Part shown: in pieces, positions 16,921-25,833 of the stretch | Position numbering within the stretch: the stretch's first letter is position 1 | How the letters are laid out: each line of letters begins with the position of its first letter | Assembly: GCA_001899855.1 (NCBI GenBank) | Contig: MKWR01000032.1 | Span: 1 to 46,701, forward strand | Source: Lysobacterales bacterium 63-13 | Lineage (GTDB): Bacteria > Pseudomonadota > Gammaproteobacteria > Xanthomonadales > Rhodanobacteraceae | DNA: 46,701 nucleotides | Reading direction: 5' to 3' | Notes under the pieces: generated by a model | What the model saw: the letters and a program-made list of their open reading frames with translations, nothing else | The model's database searches: none | Told to the model about the DNA's origin: nothing | Made by a program: the position numbers and the translations under genes

Positions 16921-17343
16921 ATGTCCCATTCCATTCCGCTCGAAGAACCGCAAATCGCCCGATTGATCGACCGCTTCTACGACAAGGTCAGCGCCGATCC
17001 GCTGCTTGGCGCGGTTTTCAATCCCGTGGTCCACGACTGGCTCGCCCACAAGCGCCTGTTGACATCATTCTGGTGCTCGGTGGTTCTGCGCGCGGGCACC
17101 TATCGTGGCAACCCGATGGCCATGCACCGGGGCCATGCCATCGGCAGCCAGCACTTTGCACGCTGGCTGCAATTGTGGGGCGAAACCAATCGCGAAATGC
17201 TCGATGCCGAGGCTGCCGACCTGATGATCGAGTTCGCAGGACGCATAGGCCAGGGGCTGCAGCTCGGGCTTGGCATCCAGCCGCAGCCTGCCGGGGCGAA
17301 TCCATTCGCCATTCCAGTGGTCTCCGCCGCTGCGCGGGATTGA
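16921..17343 (+). CDS. Group III truncated hemoglobin
   Basis: A 140-aa 2/2 globin. The N-terminal B helix carries 'IDRFYDKV' with Tyr20. 'HDWLAHKRLLTSFWCSVVLRAG' forms the E-helix region, and the proximal His78 is in 'SQHFARWLQLW'. These are group III (P-type) trHb features. Such globins bind oxygen or nitric oxide and are linked to redox and NO stress, but the ligand role here is unproven. The ATG at 16921 gives a normal family length; the frame is open upstream to 16804 but the extra 39 residues look unlike globin. It converges on the glycine-zipper gene with a 12-bp gap. Confidence 0.88.
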   Translation: MSHSIPLEEPQIARLIDRFYDKVSADPLLGAVFNPVVHDWLAHKRLLTSFWCSVVLRAGTYRGNPMAMHRGHAIGSQHFARWLQLWGETNREMLDAEAADLMIEFAGRIGQGLQLGLGIQPQPAGANPFAIPVVSAAARD

Positions 17344-17355
17344 CTGTCGCCCTGC

Positions 17356-17802
17356 TCAGCGCGCCGGAACGACGTACCCGTTGTCGATGTAGACACGATC
17401 ACCGCGGCGCATGCGGAAATCATCGGGCTGCTCGAAGGAATACGTGCGCCCGCCACGATCCATGCGCACGGTGATGCGGTAGTAGGTGCGCGAATAGCGA
17501 CGTTCCTTCTCGATATCATGGCCGACGGCACCGCCTGCCAGGGCACCAACGATGGTTGCGGCCTTGCGTCCATCGCCCTTGCCAACCTGGTTGCCAAGCG
17601 CACCGCCGACGATGGCGCCCAGCACGGTGCCGCCACCGAGGTGATTGCTGCCACGCTGACCTATCGACTCGATACGGATGATGCGCCCGCAATCCTCGCA
17701 GCCGCGCTCGTAGTAATTGCCACGCGCCTGCACGTTCTGCACCGGTACGCAACTGGCGATCAGAAACAGGGACACGGCTGTCAGCAGGATTCGATTCAAC
17801 AT
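17356..17802 (-). CDS. Glycine-zipper outer-membrane lipoprotein (SlyB/Pcp-like)
   Basis: A 148-aa predicted lipoprotein. The signal peptide ends in L-I-A-S-C (Cys18). The centre has the glycine-zipper 2TM pattern (GTVLGAIVGGALGNQVG, then VGALAGGAVG), which inserts in the outer membrane, and the C-terminal part is a basic small beta domain (RVYIDNGYVVPAR). The ATG at 17802 is chosen because AAGGAG lies 8 nt upstream; another ATG two codons earlier is too close to that site. SlyB-type proteins stabilise the outer membrane and are often stress-regulated, but no regulator site is seen here. Confidence 0.88.
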   Translation of the reverse strand: MLNRILLTAVSLFLIASCVPVQNVQARGNYYERGCEDCGRIIRIESIGQRGSNHLGGGTVLGAIVGGALGNQVGKGDGRKAATIVGALAGGAVGHDIEKERRYSRTYYRITVRMDRGGRTYSFEQPDDFRMRRGDRVYIDNGYVVPAR

Positions 17803-17935
17803 GGTCATTGCTCCTTGGAATGTCCGATCGCCAAAGGACATGACGGCGATCTCTGGGCGCAGAGTGTCAATGCCATGATGAACTCAGGCGGAACCCGCGA
17901 GCGCTGGTGCGCCGGTGCCGCCACCCTCGCCCGGC

Positions 17936-19465
17936 TCAGCCTTGCAGATGGCGTTCCTGCCGCGACGGTGTCGCCTTCTTGCGCCGCGGACGCGGGCTTT
18001 CACGAGCACCATCCCCGCCCTCGAAGCGCAGGCGGCTGCGCCCGCCAGTCGCCTGGTAGTCGGCGATCAAGGCCGCGCTGACCGCAGCCTCGTTCGCCGC
18101 ATCCACCGCGCACAGGTACTCGTGCACCAAGTGCACGAGGCGCTCGTGGGCAAGCGCGTGGGTCTGTCCGGTCCGCTCATACAACCAGTCGCTGAAGGCG
18201 AGGAAGCACGCAAACGGCTGCTCGGCGAGCAGCAATGCAAGGGTTCGCGAAAAGCGCCCGGAATTGGCAACGATGTCCCAGTAACGGGAAAACCGCGACA
18301 GCCTCTGCATCGTGGCAAAGTCGACCGCGTTGGTGGCGAGGATGTTGTACGGCGGATCAGGATTGAAGCGCAGCCCGTATTCGATCGTGTGCCGCGAGAT
18401 GGGCGCACCACGCAGGCGCTTGAGGATGCCGAACTGGATCTCGTGCGGAGCAAGGCCAACGAGGCGGTCGAAACCGGCGGCGAACGTGGCCATGTCCTCG
18501 CCGGGCAGGCCGGCAATCAGGTCGACATGCAGGTGCGCATGGGTCTGCTTGCGCAGCCACTCGATGTTTGCCGCAGCGACATCGTTTTTCTGCCGGCGCG
18601 AGACGCGTGCCTGCACGGCCGGATCGAAGCTCTGGATGCCGATCTCGAACTGCAGGGTGCCTTGCGGAAACAGGAGGATTTTCTCCTTGAGGCGCTCGGG
18701 CAGGTGATCGGGGATCAGCTCCAGATGCACGAACACCGGATCCTGCGGGGTACGGGCGAGCTTGTCGAGGAAGAAATCGAGGATGGCCCGCGACGTGTCG
18801 ATCTTCAGGTTGAACGTGCGATCGACGAACTTGAACTGCCGCGCGCCAAGTGCATGCAGCGCATCCAGATCGGCAAGGAAGCGATCAAGCGGAAACGGCC
18901 ACGCGGTCTTGTCCAGCGAGGAAAGGCAAAACTCGCATTTGAACGGACAGCCGCGTGACGCCTCCACATAGACATTGCGCTGGCGCACGTCTTCCTCGCT
19001 GTACTCGGAATACGGGGGGACAATCGCCGGCAGCGGTGCCTGCACTCCGGCGATGACCTTGTCCAGCGGACGCTGGCCAGCCATCAATTGCGCGACCAGG
19101 CTGGCGAAACTGACATCGCCCCAGCCGGTGATCACGTAATCGGCGAGTGCGCAGATGCGTTGCTCATCGACTTCGTGGCTGACCTCGGGCCCGCCAAGGA
19201 CGATGACGATGTCGGGTGCCAGCGCCTTGAGCTGGGCCACCAGGCGCGTCGATTCCTCGACATTCCATATGTACACGCCAATGCCGATCACCTGCGGCCC
19301 TTCGGCCAGCAGCTTCTCGACGATTTCCTCGGTCTTCTGGCCAATGACGAACTCGCGGATCGCCGAGGACGCGCGCCAGTCGCCAAGGTTGGCACGCAGG
19401 TAACGCAGGCCCAGCGACGCATGCGCGTAGCGGGCATTCAAGGTGGCAAGCAGGATCTCGGTCAT
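17936..19465 (-). CDS. B12-binding-domain radical SAM protein (DUF4080 type)
   Basis: A 509-aa protein. The N-terminal half (about 1-130) is a cobalamin-binding-like Rossmann domain ('IGIGVYIWN', 'IVIVLGGPEVS'). The radical SAM core follows, with the 4Fe-4S cluster motif C173-x3-C177-x2-C180 (RGCPFKCEFC). The C-terminal region is of the DUF4080 type and ends in a basic tail (RPRRKKATPSRQ). The reaction is unknown; relatives act on lipids, RNA or proteins as methyltransferases or methylthiotransferases, but this subfamily is uncharacterised. It is followed on the same strand by no gene until the glycine-zipper lipoprotein. Confidence 0.88.
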   Translation of the reverse strand: MTEILLATLNARYAHASLGLRYLRANLGDWRASSAIREFVIGQKTEEIVEKLLAEGPQVIGIGVYIWNVEESTRLVAQLKALAPDIVIVLGGPEVSHEVDEQRICALADYVITGWGDVSFASLVAQLMAGQRPLDKVIAGVQAPLPAIVPPYSEYSEEDVRQRNVYVEASRGCPFKCEFCLSSLDKTAWPFPLDRFLADLDALHALGARQFKFVDRTFNLKIDTSRAILDFFLDKLARTPQDPVFVHLELIPDHLPERLKEKILLFPQGTLQFEIGIQSFDPAVQARVSRRQKNDVAAANIEWLRKQTHAHLHVDLIAGLPGEDMATFAAGFDRLVGLAPHEIQFGILKRLRGAPISRHTIEYGLRFNPDPPYNILATNAVDFATMQRLSRFSRYWDIVANSGRFSRTLALLLAEQPFACFLAFSDWLYERTGQTHALAHERLVHLVHEYLCAVDAANEAAVSAALIADYQATGGRSRLRFEGGDGARESPRPRRKKATPSRQERHLQG

Positions 19466-19511
19466 CTCGGCATTATCGCCGCTAACCGGCTTGTGCGCCG
19501 GCAGAAGACGC

Positions 19512-20138
19512 TCAGGTACTTTCCGTCAGGGCTGCAGCGATGCTATCGCAGATCGCCGCAATCGCCGCGCTGCACATTTCCGCCTCGGGCAAGGTCGCAT
19601 CGACGATCAGGGTTCCCTCGGGGGCCGGCTCTCGCCGGGCAATGACATCATTGACCGTTTCCGGCGTGCGGTCGGCAGCCACATGGCGTCGTGTCGCCAG
19701 GTCGTGGGCAACCCGCCTGCGCGCCAGCTCCGGCGGGCACTCGATCAACAGCGGAATCGTCACGATGCCGTGTTTCGCGGCCACATCGGCGACGCGATCA
19801 AGCTCGCCGCGGCGCGAGAAGGTCATGCCATCGATGACGCTGCCGACGCCAAGCATGCAATTGATGTCAAGAGCCAGCAACAGGCTTCGATAGGCTGCGC
19901 GCTTTTCCAGGAATGTGTATTTGCATTGCGGAAACATCGCCGCGCGGATCTGGTCGCGGCAGATCCGGCGCAGGCCGAGCTGCTCCTCGATGGCTTTCGC
20001 CACGACGCTTTTGCCGGCACCCGGCAAGCCCATCGTGGCGACCACGAATGGCCTTGGCACCAACTCGCGACGAAGCGGGAAGGCATCACCGCTTGGCGGA
20101 GATCGCGAGGGAACAACCGGGCTGTGTTCGACCGCCAT
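19512..20138 (-). CDS. P-loop AAA-family ATPase/kinase of unknown substrate
   Basis: A 208-aa single-domain P-loop protein. Walker A GLPGAGKS is at residues 37-44, followed by a kinase-like layout (DQIRAAMF, 'VIDGMTFSRRGELDRVADVA', a LID-like Arg-rich segment 'RRRVAHDLATRRHV'). This resembles the small zeta-toxin-like/gluconate-kinase-like phosphotransferases annotated as 'AAA family ATPase'. The ATG at 20138 is the best of several starts but its ribosome-binding site is weak. It lies 46 bp upstream of the radical SAM gene on the same strand, so the two may be co-expressed. No antitoxin is adjacent, which argues against a toxin role. Confidence 0.75.
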   Translation of the reverse strand: MAVEHSPVVPSRSPPSGDAFPLRRELVPRPFVVATMGLPGAGKSVVAKAIEEQLGLRRICRDQIRAAMFPQCKYTFLEKRAAYRSLLLALDINCMLGVGSVIDGMTFSRRGELDRVADVAAKHGIVTIPLLIECPPELARRRVAHDLATRRHVAADRTPETVNDVIARREPAPEGTLIVDATLPEAEMCSAAIAAICDSIAAALTEST

Positions 20139-20272
20139 GCCTGAGCGCCTTCGAAATCGGTGCACATTGGTGACGAGGAGACTGCTCGATCCGCTCGCTT
20201 CGATCAAGCGGCAGCGTTCTGGCCGCCCCGGCCGATTGAGGCGATAATCGCGCAACTGCAACCGGAAACGAC

Positions 20273-20953
20273 ATGGCCAAGCGGCAACTCCATATCAAGC
20301 GATACCTGCTTACCGGCCTGCTCACGATTGTCCCGCTGTGGCTGACCTGGATGGTGTTCAAGTTCGTCTTCGGCCTGCTTTCCGAAGTCAGCGCACCGCT
20401 GGTCGCCGGATTCGTCTCCGTGCTTGGCAGCACCTGGCCGACAACCGGGGAACTGCTGGGCCAACCGTGGCTGATCTCGCTGATTGCCTTCGTCATCACC
20501 CTGGTATCGCTGTACCTGGTCGGCTTCGCCGCCAATTTCGTCATCGGCCGGCGCCTCATCGAGGGCATGGAAAACCTGATCCAGCGCATCCCCGTCGTGC
20601 ACTCGATCTATGGCGGCACGAAAAAGCTGATGTCGGTCCTGCAGAACAAGCCGAGCGGCACGCAGCGGGTCGTGCTGATCAACTTTCCCTCACCCGAGAT
20701 GAAATCGATCGGCTTCGTCACCCGGGTCATGCAGGATGCCTCCGGCCGCGAACTGGCGGCCGTCTACGTGCCGACCACGCCGAATCCAACCGGCGGCTAT
20801 CTCGAGATCGTTCCCGTCGAGCAACTCACCGCCACCGACTGGAGCGTCGACCAGGCCATGGCCTTCCTGCTTTCCGCAGGCGCAGTAGGTGCCGAAACCC
20901 TGCCTTTCGCCGCCGAATGGCCCGGCGCGCAGGCAAATGACCTTCGACACTGA
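20273..20953 (+). CDS. DUF502 inner-membrane protein
   Basis: A 226-aa protein of the DUF502 family. Two membrane segments lie at about residues 11-33 and 64-90. They are followed by the conserved cytoplasmic part with 'IQRIPVVHSIYGGTKKLMS' and the family's 'GFVTR...VYVPTTPNPTGGYLEIVP' region. The function of DUF502 is unknown; plant homologues (LCV/COV) affect vascular development. It is divergent from the P-loop kinase gene with a 134-bp gap. Confidence 0.9.
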   Translation: MAKRQLHIKRYLLTGLLTIVPLWLTWMVFKFVFGLLSEVSAPLVAGFVSVLGSTWPTTGELLGQPWLISLIAFVITLVSLYLVGFAANFVIGRRLIEGMENLIQRIPVVHSIYGGTKKLMSVLQNKPSGTQRVVLINFPSPEMKSIGFVTRVMQDASGRELAAVYVPTTPNPTGGYLEIVPVEQLTATDWSVDQAMAFLLSAGAVGAETLPFAAEWPGAQANDLRH

Positions 20954-21085
20954 CAAATTCCGTTCAGTTTGCCTAGGATGCCCGGCTGAAACCTCGATCC
21001 GGCTGCATCGGCGCCGCTTCCTGGCCATTCACTTTCCATAGCGCTGCGGCTCGCGTCCTGCGCCCCGTTCCTGACAGGAGTTTCC

Positions 21086-23182
21086 ATGAAATCCGATTCA
21101 CTCAAACCGCTGGCGCTGGCCCTCGGCATCGCCTTCGCACTCACCGCCTGCGGCGCAAAGGAAGCAGCTACCGATGCCGGCGCACCCACCGCCTCGGCAC
21201 CGGCCGCAGCCGTCGAGACGCCGAAGCATGTCGCCTTCGACACCAGCGACATCGATACCGGCATCAACGCTTGCACCGACTTCAACGCCTACGTCAACAG
21301 CAAGTGGCTTGCCGCCAATCCGATTCCGGATGACAAGACGCGCTGGGGCGCTTTCGACCAGCTGCGCGAAACCAGCCTGAATACCCAGCACGAGATCGTC
21401 GAGGCTGCAGCCAAGTCGAATGCCGCTGCCGGCTCGATCGAGCAGAAGATCGGCGCGCTGTACAAGGCCGGCATGGACGAAGCCGCCATCGACGCGCTGG
21501 GCCATGCGCCGATCAATCCGGAACTGGCAAAGATCGACGCGTTGAAGACCAGCAAGGATGTGGTTGCCTATCTCAACGACAGTTTCGCGCGTGGCCAGGG
21601 CAGCTTGTTCGCCTTTGGCGCGGAAGCCGATTTCAAGAATTCCAGCCGCAAGATCGCCTACGCCTTCCAGGCCGGCCTTGGCCTGCCGACGCGCGATTAC
21701 TACGACAAGCCCGACCATGCGGCACTGCGTGACGCCTACGTTGCGCACATCGCCAAGACCCTGGAACTGATCGGTGTCGAGGCCAACGAAGCGAAGAAGC
21801 AGGCAGCCAGCGTGCTTGCCTTCGAGAGCCGCCTCGCCAAGGCCTCGCTGGCCCCGGTCGACCTGCGCGTGCCGGAAAACCAGTATCACTTCGTCAGCAT
21901 CGAGGAGGCCAACAAGGTCACCCCGCATTTTGACTGGAACACCTTCTTCGCCGCGCAGAAGGCGGATGTCAGCGATGGCTTCTCGCTGTCGCAGCCGAAG
22001 TTCTTTGCCGAAGTCGACAAGATGCTGGAGAAGACGCCAGTCGCCGATTGGCAGGCCTACCTGCGTTACCAGTTCGTCGATGCTGCTTCGCCGTACCTGT
22101 CCAAGCCGTTCCAGGAAGAGTATTTCGCCTTCCACAAGGCCACCCTCAATGGCCAGAAGGAAGACGAGCCGCGCTGGAAGCGCGTGCTCGGCACGGTCAA
22201 CAGCCAGCTCGGCATGGCCCTTGGCGAACTCTACGTGGCCAAGGCATTCCCGCCGGAATCCAAGGCCCGCGCCCAGGAACTCGTCGACAACGTGCAGGCG
22301 GCGCTCAAGGCACGCATCGAGAAGCTCGACTGGATGAGCGACACCACGCGCGCCAAGGCGCTGGAAAAGTGGTCCACCTTCCTGCCGAAGATCGGCTACC
22401 CGGAGAAATGGCGTGACTGGTCGGGGCTGAACCTGAGTGGCGACAATTATTTCGCCGATGTCGCCGCCGCCATGCAGTTCAACTACGACTACGACATTGC
22501 CAAGATCGGCAAGCCGACCGATCGCAAGGAATGGGGCATGACCCCGCAGACGGTGAATGCCTATTACAACCCGACCGACAACACCATCAACTTCCCGGCG
22601 GCAATCCTGCAGCCACCGTTCTTCGATGCCAAGGCCGACGATGCGATCAACTACGGCGGCATTGGTGGCGTGATCGGCCACGAGGCCAGCCACGGCTTCG
22701 ACGACCAGGGCAGCCAGTTCGATGCCGTGGGCAACAACACCAACTGGTGGTCCGACGAGGACAAGAAGGCGTTTGAAGCACGCACGGCGAAGCTGGTCGA
22801 GCAGTTCAACGCCTACGAGCCGCTGCCGGGCAAGCACATCAACGGCCAGCTCACACTCGGCGAGAACATTGCCGATCTTGGCGGCCTGGCAATCGCCTAC
22901 GATGCCTTGCAGGTTGCCATGGCCAAGGATCCTGGCGAGGCCGGCGAGAAGATCGACGGCTACACGCAAGACCAGCGCTTCTTCCTCAACTGGGCACGCA
23001 TCTGGCGCGGCCACATGCGCGACAAGCGCCTCGAGGTGATGCTCAACACCGATCCGCACTCGCCGACGACCTATCGCGCCATCGGTGCGCCGTCGAACCT
23101 GGACGCGTTCGCCAGCGCGTTTGCCTGCAAACCCGGCGATGCCATGGTCCGCACCGGCGACACCCAGGTGAAAATCTGGTAA
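21086..23182 (+). CDS. M13-family zinc metallopeptidase lipoprotein (PepO/neprilysin-like)
   Basis: A 698-aa endopeptidase. The signal peptide ends in lipobox L-T-A-C with Cys22, followed by an Ala/Pro-rich linker. The N-terminal M13 domain contains the family 'NAYVNSKWLAANPIPDD' signature. In the catalytic domain the zinc site is H532-E-A-S-H536 with Glu593 and Asp597 in GENIADLGG. The usual HExTH is HEASH here, a mild variant. The C-terminus (DTQVKIW) matches the conserved end of the family. It probably cleaves oligopeptides at the cell surface or in the periplasm. A strong hairpin follows. Confidence 0.95.
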   Translation: MKSDSLKPLALALGIAFALTACGAKEAATDAGAPTASAPAAAVETPKHVAFDTSDIDTGINACTDFNAYVNSKWLAANPIPDDKTRWGAFDQLRETSLNTQHEIVEAAAKSNAAAGSIEQKIGALYKAGMDEAAIDALGHAPINPELAKIDALKTSKDVVAYLNDSFARGQGSLFAFGAEADFKNSSRKIAYAFQAGLGLPTRDYYDKPDHAALRDAYVAHIAKTLELIGVEANEAKKQAASVLAFESRLAKASLAPVDLRVPENQYHFVSIEEANKVTPHFDWNTFFAAQKADVSDGFSLSQPKFFAEVDKMLEKTPVADWQAYLRYQFVDAASPYLSKPFQEEYFAFHKATLNGQKEDEPRWKRVLGTVNSQLGMALGELYVAKAFPPESKARAQELVDNVQAALKARIEKLDWMSDTTRAKALEKWSTFLPKIGYPEKWRDWSGLNLSGDNYFADVAAAMQFNYDYDIAKIGKPTDRKEWGMTPQTVNAYYNPTDNTINFPAAILQPPFFDAKADDAINYGGIGGVIGHEASHGFDDQGSQFDAVGNNTNWWSDEDKKAFEARTAKLVEQFNAYEPLPGKHINGQLTLGENIADLGGLAIAYDALQVAMAKDPGEAGEKIDGYTQDQRFFLNWARIWRGHMRDKRLEVMLNTDPHSPTTYRAIGAPSNLDAFASAFACKPGDAMVRTGDTQVKIW

Positions 23183-23194
23183 CAATCAGCGCTC

Positions 23195-23222
23195 GACCCG
23201 CCCCGCACAATCGGGGCGGGTC
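23195..23222 (+). terminator. Terminator hairpin after the M13 peptidase gene
   Basis: A perfect 10-bp GC-rich stem (gacccgcccc / ggggcgggtc) with an 8-nt loop starts 12 bp after the stop codon. There is no T-run, but its strength and position suggest a transcription end or 3' stabiliser. Confidence 0.6.
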
Positions 23223-23321
23223 ACGCGCGAGGATGCATGCGGCACCTGCCTGCCAGACCTCGACAATGCAGGAGCCGAGCGTCTTGATCGCCGATACACG
23301 CCTCTTCACGGCCAGCGCGAC

Positions 23322-24287
23322 ATGAGCGTCGACGCTGTCATCACCTGGGTTGACGGTGCGGATCCCGCGCACCGGCAAAAGCTCGATGCCTGGCTTGCCC
23401 AATCCGGCATGCCCCGCCCGGCCACGGCCGAACCCACGCGCTTCAACGATGCCGGCGAAATCGACTGGTGCATCCGCTCGATCCTGCGCTTCGCCCCGTG
23501 GTTCCGCAAAATCCATATCGTCGTCGATGCTCAGACGCCAGCCATCCTGCAGCGCTTGCGCGAGGGCGGGCTTGCCGATCGCTTCAATATCGTCGATCAC
23601 CGCGAGATCTTCGCCGGATTCGAGCAGCACCTGCCAACCTTCAACAGCCGTTCGATCATCAGCATGCTCTGGCGCATCGATGGCCTCGCCGAGAACTTCG
23701 TCTACTTCAACGACGACATGTTCCTCTTGCGCGATGTGCAAGCGGAGGATTTCTTTCGCGATGGTCGCGTCGTCCAGCGCGGTGAGTGGCGCAGGCAGGC
23801 AGGCAACGGCTGGCCAGCCCGCATCATGCGCCAGCTCAAGCGCCTGCGCGGGGCGCGTGCCGACAAGGTCGGCAATCTCGATGCACAGCAACTCAGCGCA
23901 CGCATTGCCGGCTTCGAGGATCGCTACTACCGCCTTTACCACAACCCGTATCCAATGCGCCGCTCGACCCTGCAAGCGTTTTTCGCCGAGCACCCGGACC
24001 TGCTCGTCAGCAACTGCAGCCACCGGCTGCGCTCCAATGCCCAGTTCAAGACCGAGGCGCTCGCCACGCACCTCGAATTCCTTCACCACAACGCCATCGC
24101 CGACAACCGCCTGCACGTCGTCCAGCTCAAGCCGAGCGAACAACATTCCAGCCGCGTTCATCGCAAGATCGCCAGGGCTGATGCCAGCAACAGCTCCGCC
24201 TTTGTCTGCGTGCAGAGCCTCGAACTGGCACCCGCAGCCGTGCAACAGGCGATCATCGAGTGGCTGGATCGGCGGATCGGTCGATGA
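23322..24287 (+). CDS. Stealth-family sugar-phosphate transferase
   Basis: A 321-aa protein with the conserved regions of Stealth proteins: CR1 at the N-terminus ('VDAVITWVDGADPAH'), CR2 ('FNDAGEIDWCIRSILRFAPW' and 'IHIVVDAQTPAIL'), CR3 ('FVYFNDDMFLLRD') and CR4-like sequence near 200-270. Stealth enzymes transfer hexose-1-phosphate to make phosphodiester-linked polysaccharides, and include capsule polymerases and eukaryotic GlcNAc-1-phosphotransferase. No other polysaccharide gene is adjacent, so the acceptor is unknown. The start ATG (gcgacatgagc) gives CR1 directly at residue 3. Confidence 0.88.
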   Translation: MSVDAVITWVDGADPAHRQKLDAWLAQSGMPRPATAEPTRFNDAGEIDWCIRSILRFAPWFRKIHIVVDAQTPAILQRLREGGLADRFNIVDHREIFAGFEQHLPTFNSRSIISMLWRIDGLAENFVYFNDDMFLLRDVQAEDFFRDGRVVQRGEWRRQAGNGWPARIMRQLKRLRGARADKVGNLDAQQLSARIAGFEDRYYRLYHNPYPMRRSTLQAFFAEHPDLLVSNCSHRLRSNAQFKTEALATHLEFLHHNAIADNRLHVVQLKPSEQHSSRVHRKIARADASNSSAFVCVQSLELAPAAVQQAIIEWLDRRIGR

Positions 24288-24435
24288 CCCGAATCGTGAA
24301 CTGGCGGCTGGATTGCGCAGCCGTCATGAATGAAGATGCCGTGGAGCTTCGCCCTGCCTGGACCCTCCAGCGCCTCGCCACGCGGGATTCCGCTTCGATA
24401 CTGGCAGGTCTGACCCGACATTGGAGATCACGCGC

Positions 24436-25710
24436 ATGCTTCATCCGGAATTCTTCTGCGGCCTCTTCCTTGCGACAGCCATCGGATGCAGCGATGCGCG
24501 TGCCGCGATTCCCGACTACACGCACATCGAGCTGCAGGCGCGCAGCAACCTGCTGGTCAATGACGATGGCTGGAACCTGCCGCCGGGGTCCTCGTTCAAC
24601 AGCATTTCCGCGAGCATCAACAACGCCGGCAAGGTTGCGTTTCCGGTGCAGATCGTGCCGATCAACGGCGACCAGTCAAACACCGGCGTCGGCCTCTGGT
24701 TCGGCACGCATGGCGTCGGCGGGATCGTCGCCCTGCACGAGGCACCGGTCGATGGCATCTCCGATCGCGTCAGCATCAACGCCAGCGGCCAGGTTGCCTA
24801 TTACACCTACGATGATGGCACCAACTATCGACTGCGCCGCTTCGATGAGCTGACATCGACATCAACCCTCGTCAGCACCCTGCCACTGACGCCGACGTCG
24901 TTCGGCGGACATGTCATCAACGTTGCCGGCGTGATCGGCTACCGCGCCGGGCTCGGATCCGGCTACGGGCTGGCCTCGACCGGTGCAGGCAGCTCCGTGC
25001 TGCATATTGTCGACAGCAATGTCGAAGCCGGTCCGTACGCATACATCTACACCCCGGCGATGAATGCACAGCGCCTGATCGCCAGCAAGGTCAGCATCGG
25101 CGACTTCAACCACAACGAGATTCGCAGCTTTGCCAGCAATGGCAGCTACACGACGCTGGCTGTCGATTCGGCAACCGACGGCAGCTCGCCGTACAACCGC
25201 TTCGACAATGGACTTGCCTACAACGATGCCGGCCAGGTTGCGGTGGCGTTGCGCCTGCAGGCCGGCAATGTGCGCGCGATCTACCGGTTCACCCCCAACG
25301 GCAGCAGTGTCGATGCGGTGGAAATTGCACGAGTCGAAGCCAGCGGAACGATTCGCGACATCGAATCGTTTGCGCCCTCGATGAACAACAATGGCCTCGT
25401 CGTATTCCGTGCGCGAGATGCCAACGGCCAGGCGATCTATGCCGGCGACGGCACGAGCCTCGTGCGGGTCATCGGCAAGGAAGACGCGGTAGCCACCGAC
25501 CTGGGGCCGGGGCGGATCGGCCAGCATATCGATGATCCATCTGCCTGGCCGATCTTCAGCGGCGCGCCGGCGATCAACGATGCCGGCGACATCGCCTTCA
25601 TCGCGGCGCTGCATCCGGATGGCGACAGCCAAATCGAGTGGGGTACCGGCGTGTTTGTCGCCTCCGCGGCGGCCGACTCGATCTTCAGCAATGGTTTTGA
25701 CTCGCCATGA
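24436..25710 (+). CDS. Secreted NxxGxxAF tandem-repeat protein with C-terminal 'IFSNGFDSP' tail
   Basis: A 424-aa exported protein (hydrophobic signal near residues 5-25, ending about 'SDARAA'). At least six repeats with the pattern N-x-x-G-x-[VI]-[AV] are visible: INNAGKVAF, INASGQVAY, INVAGVIGY, YNDAGQVAV, MNNNGLVVF and INDAGDIAF. This resembles the family described as 'choice-of-anchor tandem repeat NxxGxxAF-containing', probably a beta-propeller. The extreme C-terminus is 'DSIFSNGFDSP', a short tail I associate with exported proteins of this bacterial group. The ATG at 24436 follows GGAG at about 9 nt; the frame is open upstream to a TTG at 24421. No enzymatic motif is visible. Confidence 0.8.
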   Translation: MLHPEFFCGLFLATAIGCSDARAAIPDYTHIELQARSNLLVNDDGWNLPPGSSFNSISASINNAGKVAFPVQIVPINGDQSNTGVGLWFGTHGVGGIVALHEAPVDGISDRVSINASGQVAYYTYDDGTNYRLRRFDELTSTSTLVSTLPLTPTSFGGHVINVAGVIGYRAGLGSGYGLASTGAGSSVLHIVDSNVEAGPYAYIYTPAMNAQRLIASKVSIGDFNHNEIRSFASNGSYTTLAVDSATDGSSPYNRFDNGLAYNDAGQVAVALRLQAGNVRAIYRFTPNGSSVDAVEIARVEASGTIRDIESFAPSMNNNGLVVFRARDANGQAIYAGDGTSLVRVIGKEDAVATDLGPGRIGQHIDDPSAWPIFSGAPAINDAGDIAFIAALHPDGDSQIEWGTGVFVASAAADSIFSNGFDSP

Positions 25711-25774
25711 TGCTTGACATGTACGGCTGCGGCGCTGCGTTAACGGACAATCGCGCCGGATCGGACAATTCGTG

Positions 25775-25803
25775 TTTATGCCTGCAGCCGGACAGGGGAT
25801 AAT
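25775..25803 (+). promoter_or_regulatory. Possible rapA promoter
   Basis: The -10 GATAAT (25798-25803) is good. The -35 tttatg (25775-25780) at 17-bp spacing matches the consensus at only three of six positions. It lies 31 bp before the rapA start codon. Weak support. Confidence 0.3.
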
Positions 25804-25833
25804 CGCCGACTCCCCTGAATGCACTGAACACTG

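Noticed and set aside
19512-20138. Zeta-like kinase as the toxin of a toxin-antitoxin pair
   Set aside because: No small antitoxin gene is next to it and the neighbours are a radical SAM gene and a DUF502 gene.
21098-23185. A 695-codon open frame antisense to the M13 peptidase gene
   Set aside because: It mirrors the M13 gene over its full length, has no recognisable domain, and long antisense frames are expected in high-GC genes with strong codon bias.
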